From Sulfurospirillum sp. (GTDB lineage: Bacteria; Campylobacterota; Campylobacteria; Campylobacterales; Sulfurospirillaceae): a DNA stretch of 64,000 nt. The position numbers and the translations under genes are program-made. Where the stretch lies: the NCBI GenBank assembly GCA_014859685.1, contig JACUTU010000002.1:124001-188000 (forward strand). The letters run 5' to 3'. Shown piece by piece: positions 62,407 through 64,000 of this stretch. The notes under the pieces were generated by a model that was given only the letters and a program-made list of their open reading frames with translations, made no database searches and was not told where the DNA came from. Position 1 is the first letter of the stretch. Each line of letters opens with the position of its first letter.

Positions 62407-63451
62407 TGAACATACTAAAAATTATGTCGTTACCTATCAAGAACTTGTTTTTATATTTGTTGCATTTTGTGTTATTTTAATCGTTTTATATCCAAAAGAT
62501 TTACTTAAAGAACAAATTTTATCCGAAAAATCAAATTATGATTTGAGTATGTTGTACTTAAAAACTCTTTTAGAACATGATCCTAAAAATGAATCTTTAA
62601 TGTTGATTTTGGCTGAACAAAGTTTAAGAACAGGCAAAAAAGATCTTTCTTTGAGGCTGCTTGAACTCCTTCTCAACAGTGAGAGTCAAGAGTACAGAAA
62701 CAAGGCTACTTTGCTGAGTTATGAACTTAAAAAAGATGACTATTATTATATACAAGATGAGAGCTTGCAGTCTGTGCAAAAAGAGGTCCTAAGAAAACTT
62801 TTTCTGAATATTGTAAACAAAGAGATGTATTCTGAGGAGAGTATCGAGCAATGGTATAATGAGTCTATTTTTCTGCAAGAAGATGCAGCTATGTACCTTT
62901 TTGTAAAGAAAAAACTTCTCAAAGAAGAGTCGAATGTAGCCTTGCTTGAAATCGCATATTATCTTTCAGTGAAACTACATAAGCCTGAGGAATCTTGGCA
63001 ATATGTTTCGCTTCTCTCTAAGTATGACAAAGAAAAAAAAGACAAATGGGTATTGGATGGATACTATATGCTCATAAACAACAAACTCTTTGACAAAGCC
63101 CTAGAGTTATTGTATGCACATGTGGATGATTCACCAGAATGGAAAAATCGGCTTGCAAACTTTTATTTAATGCGTCAGCAATACATCAAAGCCTCTGACA
63201 TGTATTTAGAAATGTTTGCCATGGCACAGGAATATACGATGAAGAAACAATATTTCTTTCAGGCAATGCGTGCCTTGCAGGCAGGAAATGAGATGGAAAG
63301 AATCGTGGCTTTAGCCAAAAAATATGAGTTAAACTATATAAAAGATATAGAGATAAGAAAATTTTTACTCAAAATTTATCTTGCTACGGGTAATTTGGAT
63401 CAGGCTGCTGTTTTGTCGAAAAAAATATTACAAAGAGAGATAAAAAAATGA
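62390..63451 (+). CDS. PelB-like TPR protein, membrane-anchored half
   Basis: 353 residues from ATG 62390. One N-terminal membrane helix (about 18-36, VFIFVAFCVILIVLY), then tetratricopeptide-like helices throughout (LSMLYLKTLLEHDPKNESLM; GYYMLINNKLFDKALELLYA; LAVYL-type pairs to the end: IYLATGNLDQAAVLSK). It resembles the N-terminal TPR part of PelB, which is 1193 residues and one chain in Pseudomonas. It overlaps pelA at the start and the next gene as ATGA. The following gene supplies a signal peptide and more repeats, so the PelB function seems split between two proteins. Confidence 0.7.
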   Translation: MHYVDSEHTKNYVVTYQELVFIFVAFCVILIVLYPKDLLKEQILSEKSNYDLSMLYLKTLLEHDPKNESLMLILAEQSLRTGKKDLSLRLLELLLNSESQEYRNKATLLSYELKKDDYYYIQDESLQSVQKEVLRKLFLNIVNKEMYSEESIEQWYNESIFLQEDAAMYLFVKKKLLKEESNVALLEIAYYLSVKLHKPEESWQYVSLLSKYDKEKKDKWVLDGYYMLINNKLFDKALELLYAHVDDSPEWKNRLANFYLMRQQYIKASDMYLEMFAMAQEYTMKKQYFFQAMRALQAGNEMERIVALAKKYELNYIKDIEIRKFLLKIYLATGNLDQAAVLSKKILQREIKK

Positions 63452-64000
63452 AAACAGTTATCTTGATACTTTTTGCGTTTATATCCCTTTTTGCGCAGTC
63501 TGAAGAGACTTGCTACACGGTACAGTTGATAAGCATGAACAACTCAAGCAAAAATTTGAATGTTCTGCAAGGCAGAACCTATCCAAAAAACTGTAAGACA
63601 ATGGAAATTGGCAATATGCTTACTGTGAGATGTGGTTGTTTTGAAAATATATCTTTGGTAAACACAGAAAAGAAGACACTTCAAAAAAAATATCGTGCTG
63701 CTGCGGTGGCCAGTACATATAAATATAGATTTGATGAAGACAAAAAAGATTTAAAAGTGTCGGCAATTCGTGAAGAAAGTATGGAACAAATCAATCAAGA
63801 AATTAAAAATGCAAAAAAAGTTCAAAAGATAGCACAAGAAAAAAAATTCATAGCCTTAAACGATGTTCCAAGTGACGATGAAGAATTGAGACTTATGCTA
63901 CAGATTTTTCTAGGAAAAAGTGATTTAGAATCCGCATATGTAGTAGCAACGAAGGGCTATAAGAAAAATCCAAATTCTTACTATTGGAATCAAAAAATGG
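63448..64000 (+). CDS. Secreted SPOR/TPR protein, probable outer-membrane half of PelB (runs off the right edge)
   Basis: Starts at ATG 63448 overlapping the previous stop (ATGA), with GAGAGA ahead, and remains open for 184 codons to the window edge. Signal peptide 1-18 (LILFAFISLFAQS). Residues 22-70 (CYTVQLISM ... VRCGCFEN) look like a SPOR-type fold with four cysteines. A charged helix follows, then TPR-like helices begin (LESAYVVATKGYKKNPNSYYW). Position after pelA predicts further TPRs and a C-terminal beta-barrel, the export pore, beyond the window. That part is unseen. Confidence 0.65.
   Translation, partial: MKTVILILFAFISLFAQSEETCYTVQLISMNNSSKNLNVLQGRTYPKNCKTMEIGNMLTVRCGCFENISLVNTEKKTLQKKYRAAAVASTYKYRFDEDKKDLKVSAIREESMEQINQEIKNAKKVQKIAQEKKFIALNDVPSDDEELRLMLQIFLGKSDLESAYVVATKGYKKNPNSYYWNQKM

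Overview
The window looks like chromosomal DNA of a Campylobacterota (epsilonproteobacterial) species. Support for this comes from a ciaB gene, a three-gene petABC operon with a di-haem cytochrome c in place of cytochrome c1, a pst/phoU/two-component phosphate cluster, low GC (roughly mid-30s percent by eye) and frequent TTG starts. The genus cannot be fixed from the sequence; a free-living sulfur- or hydrogen-oxidising type is possible but is inference.

Layout. 1-7.1 kb: phosphate uptake and sensing on the reverse strand (pstS-pstC-pstA, and phoU with a response regulator and histidine kinase), with two matching Pho-box promoters. 7.1-11.3 kb: a bufferin-like RiPP operon (Cys-repeat precursor, DUF692/MNIO enzyme, DUF2063 partner, DoxX) followed by a two-component pair. 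11.3-30.5 kb: housekeeping genes (a probable PilZ protein, ciaB, tRNA-Phe, xthA, a diguanylate-cyclase remnant, a SWIM-SNF2 helicase, a DEAD-box helicase, murD-mraY, gpmI, the fabG-acpP-fabF-accA fatty acid cluster, petABC). 30.5-50.2 kb: a visibly AT-richer island between petA and mnmG. It carries a SIR2-like gene, a small HEPN-like operon, a Tn7-like tnsA-tnsB-tnsC-tniQ module, a tightly packed seven-gene putative defence operon, and a separate tnsE homologue. 50.2-53.4 kb: mnmG, ribE, pgeF. 53.4-64 kb: a Pel exopolysaccharide operon in the order pelC-D-E-F-G-A, followed by two TPR genes that look like a split pelB, the last one cut by the window edge.

How the parts work together. The phosphate genes form one regulon, with the sensor/regulator operon sharing its promoter design with pstSCA. 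The putative defence operon combines an HTH regulator, DUF4007, a large P-loop ATPase, a DndC/BrxP-like PAPS-reductase-family protein, a DGQR-motif (DUF262/DndB-like) protein, a HEPN-motif protein and a GHKL ATPase. It resembles phosphorothioation and BREX-type-4 systems but lacks their PglZ, BrxL, DndD and DndE partners, so it is the best candidate here for an undescribed system.

The palindrome TACATGTA (often TTACATGTAAG) occurs about 28 times in the 33.7 kb of flanking chromosome, where about one copy is expected by chance. There is one copy in the 19.7 kb island and none in the 10.4 kb pel region. It behaves like a highly iterated palindrome and marks the island and pel locus as foreign or recently acquired.
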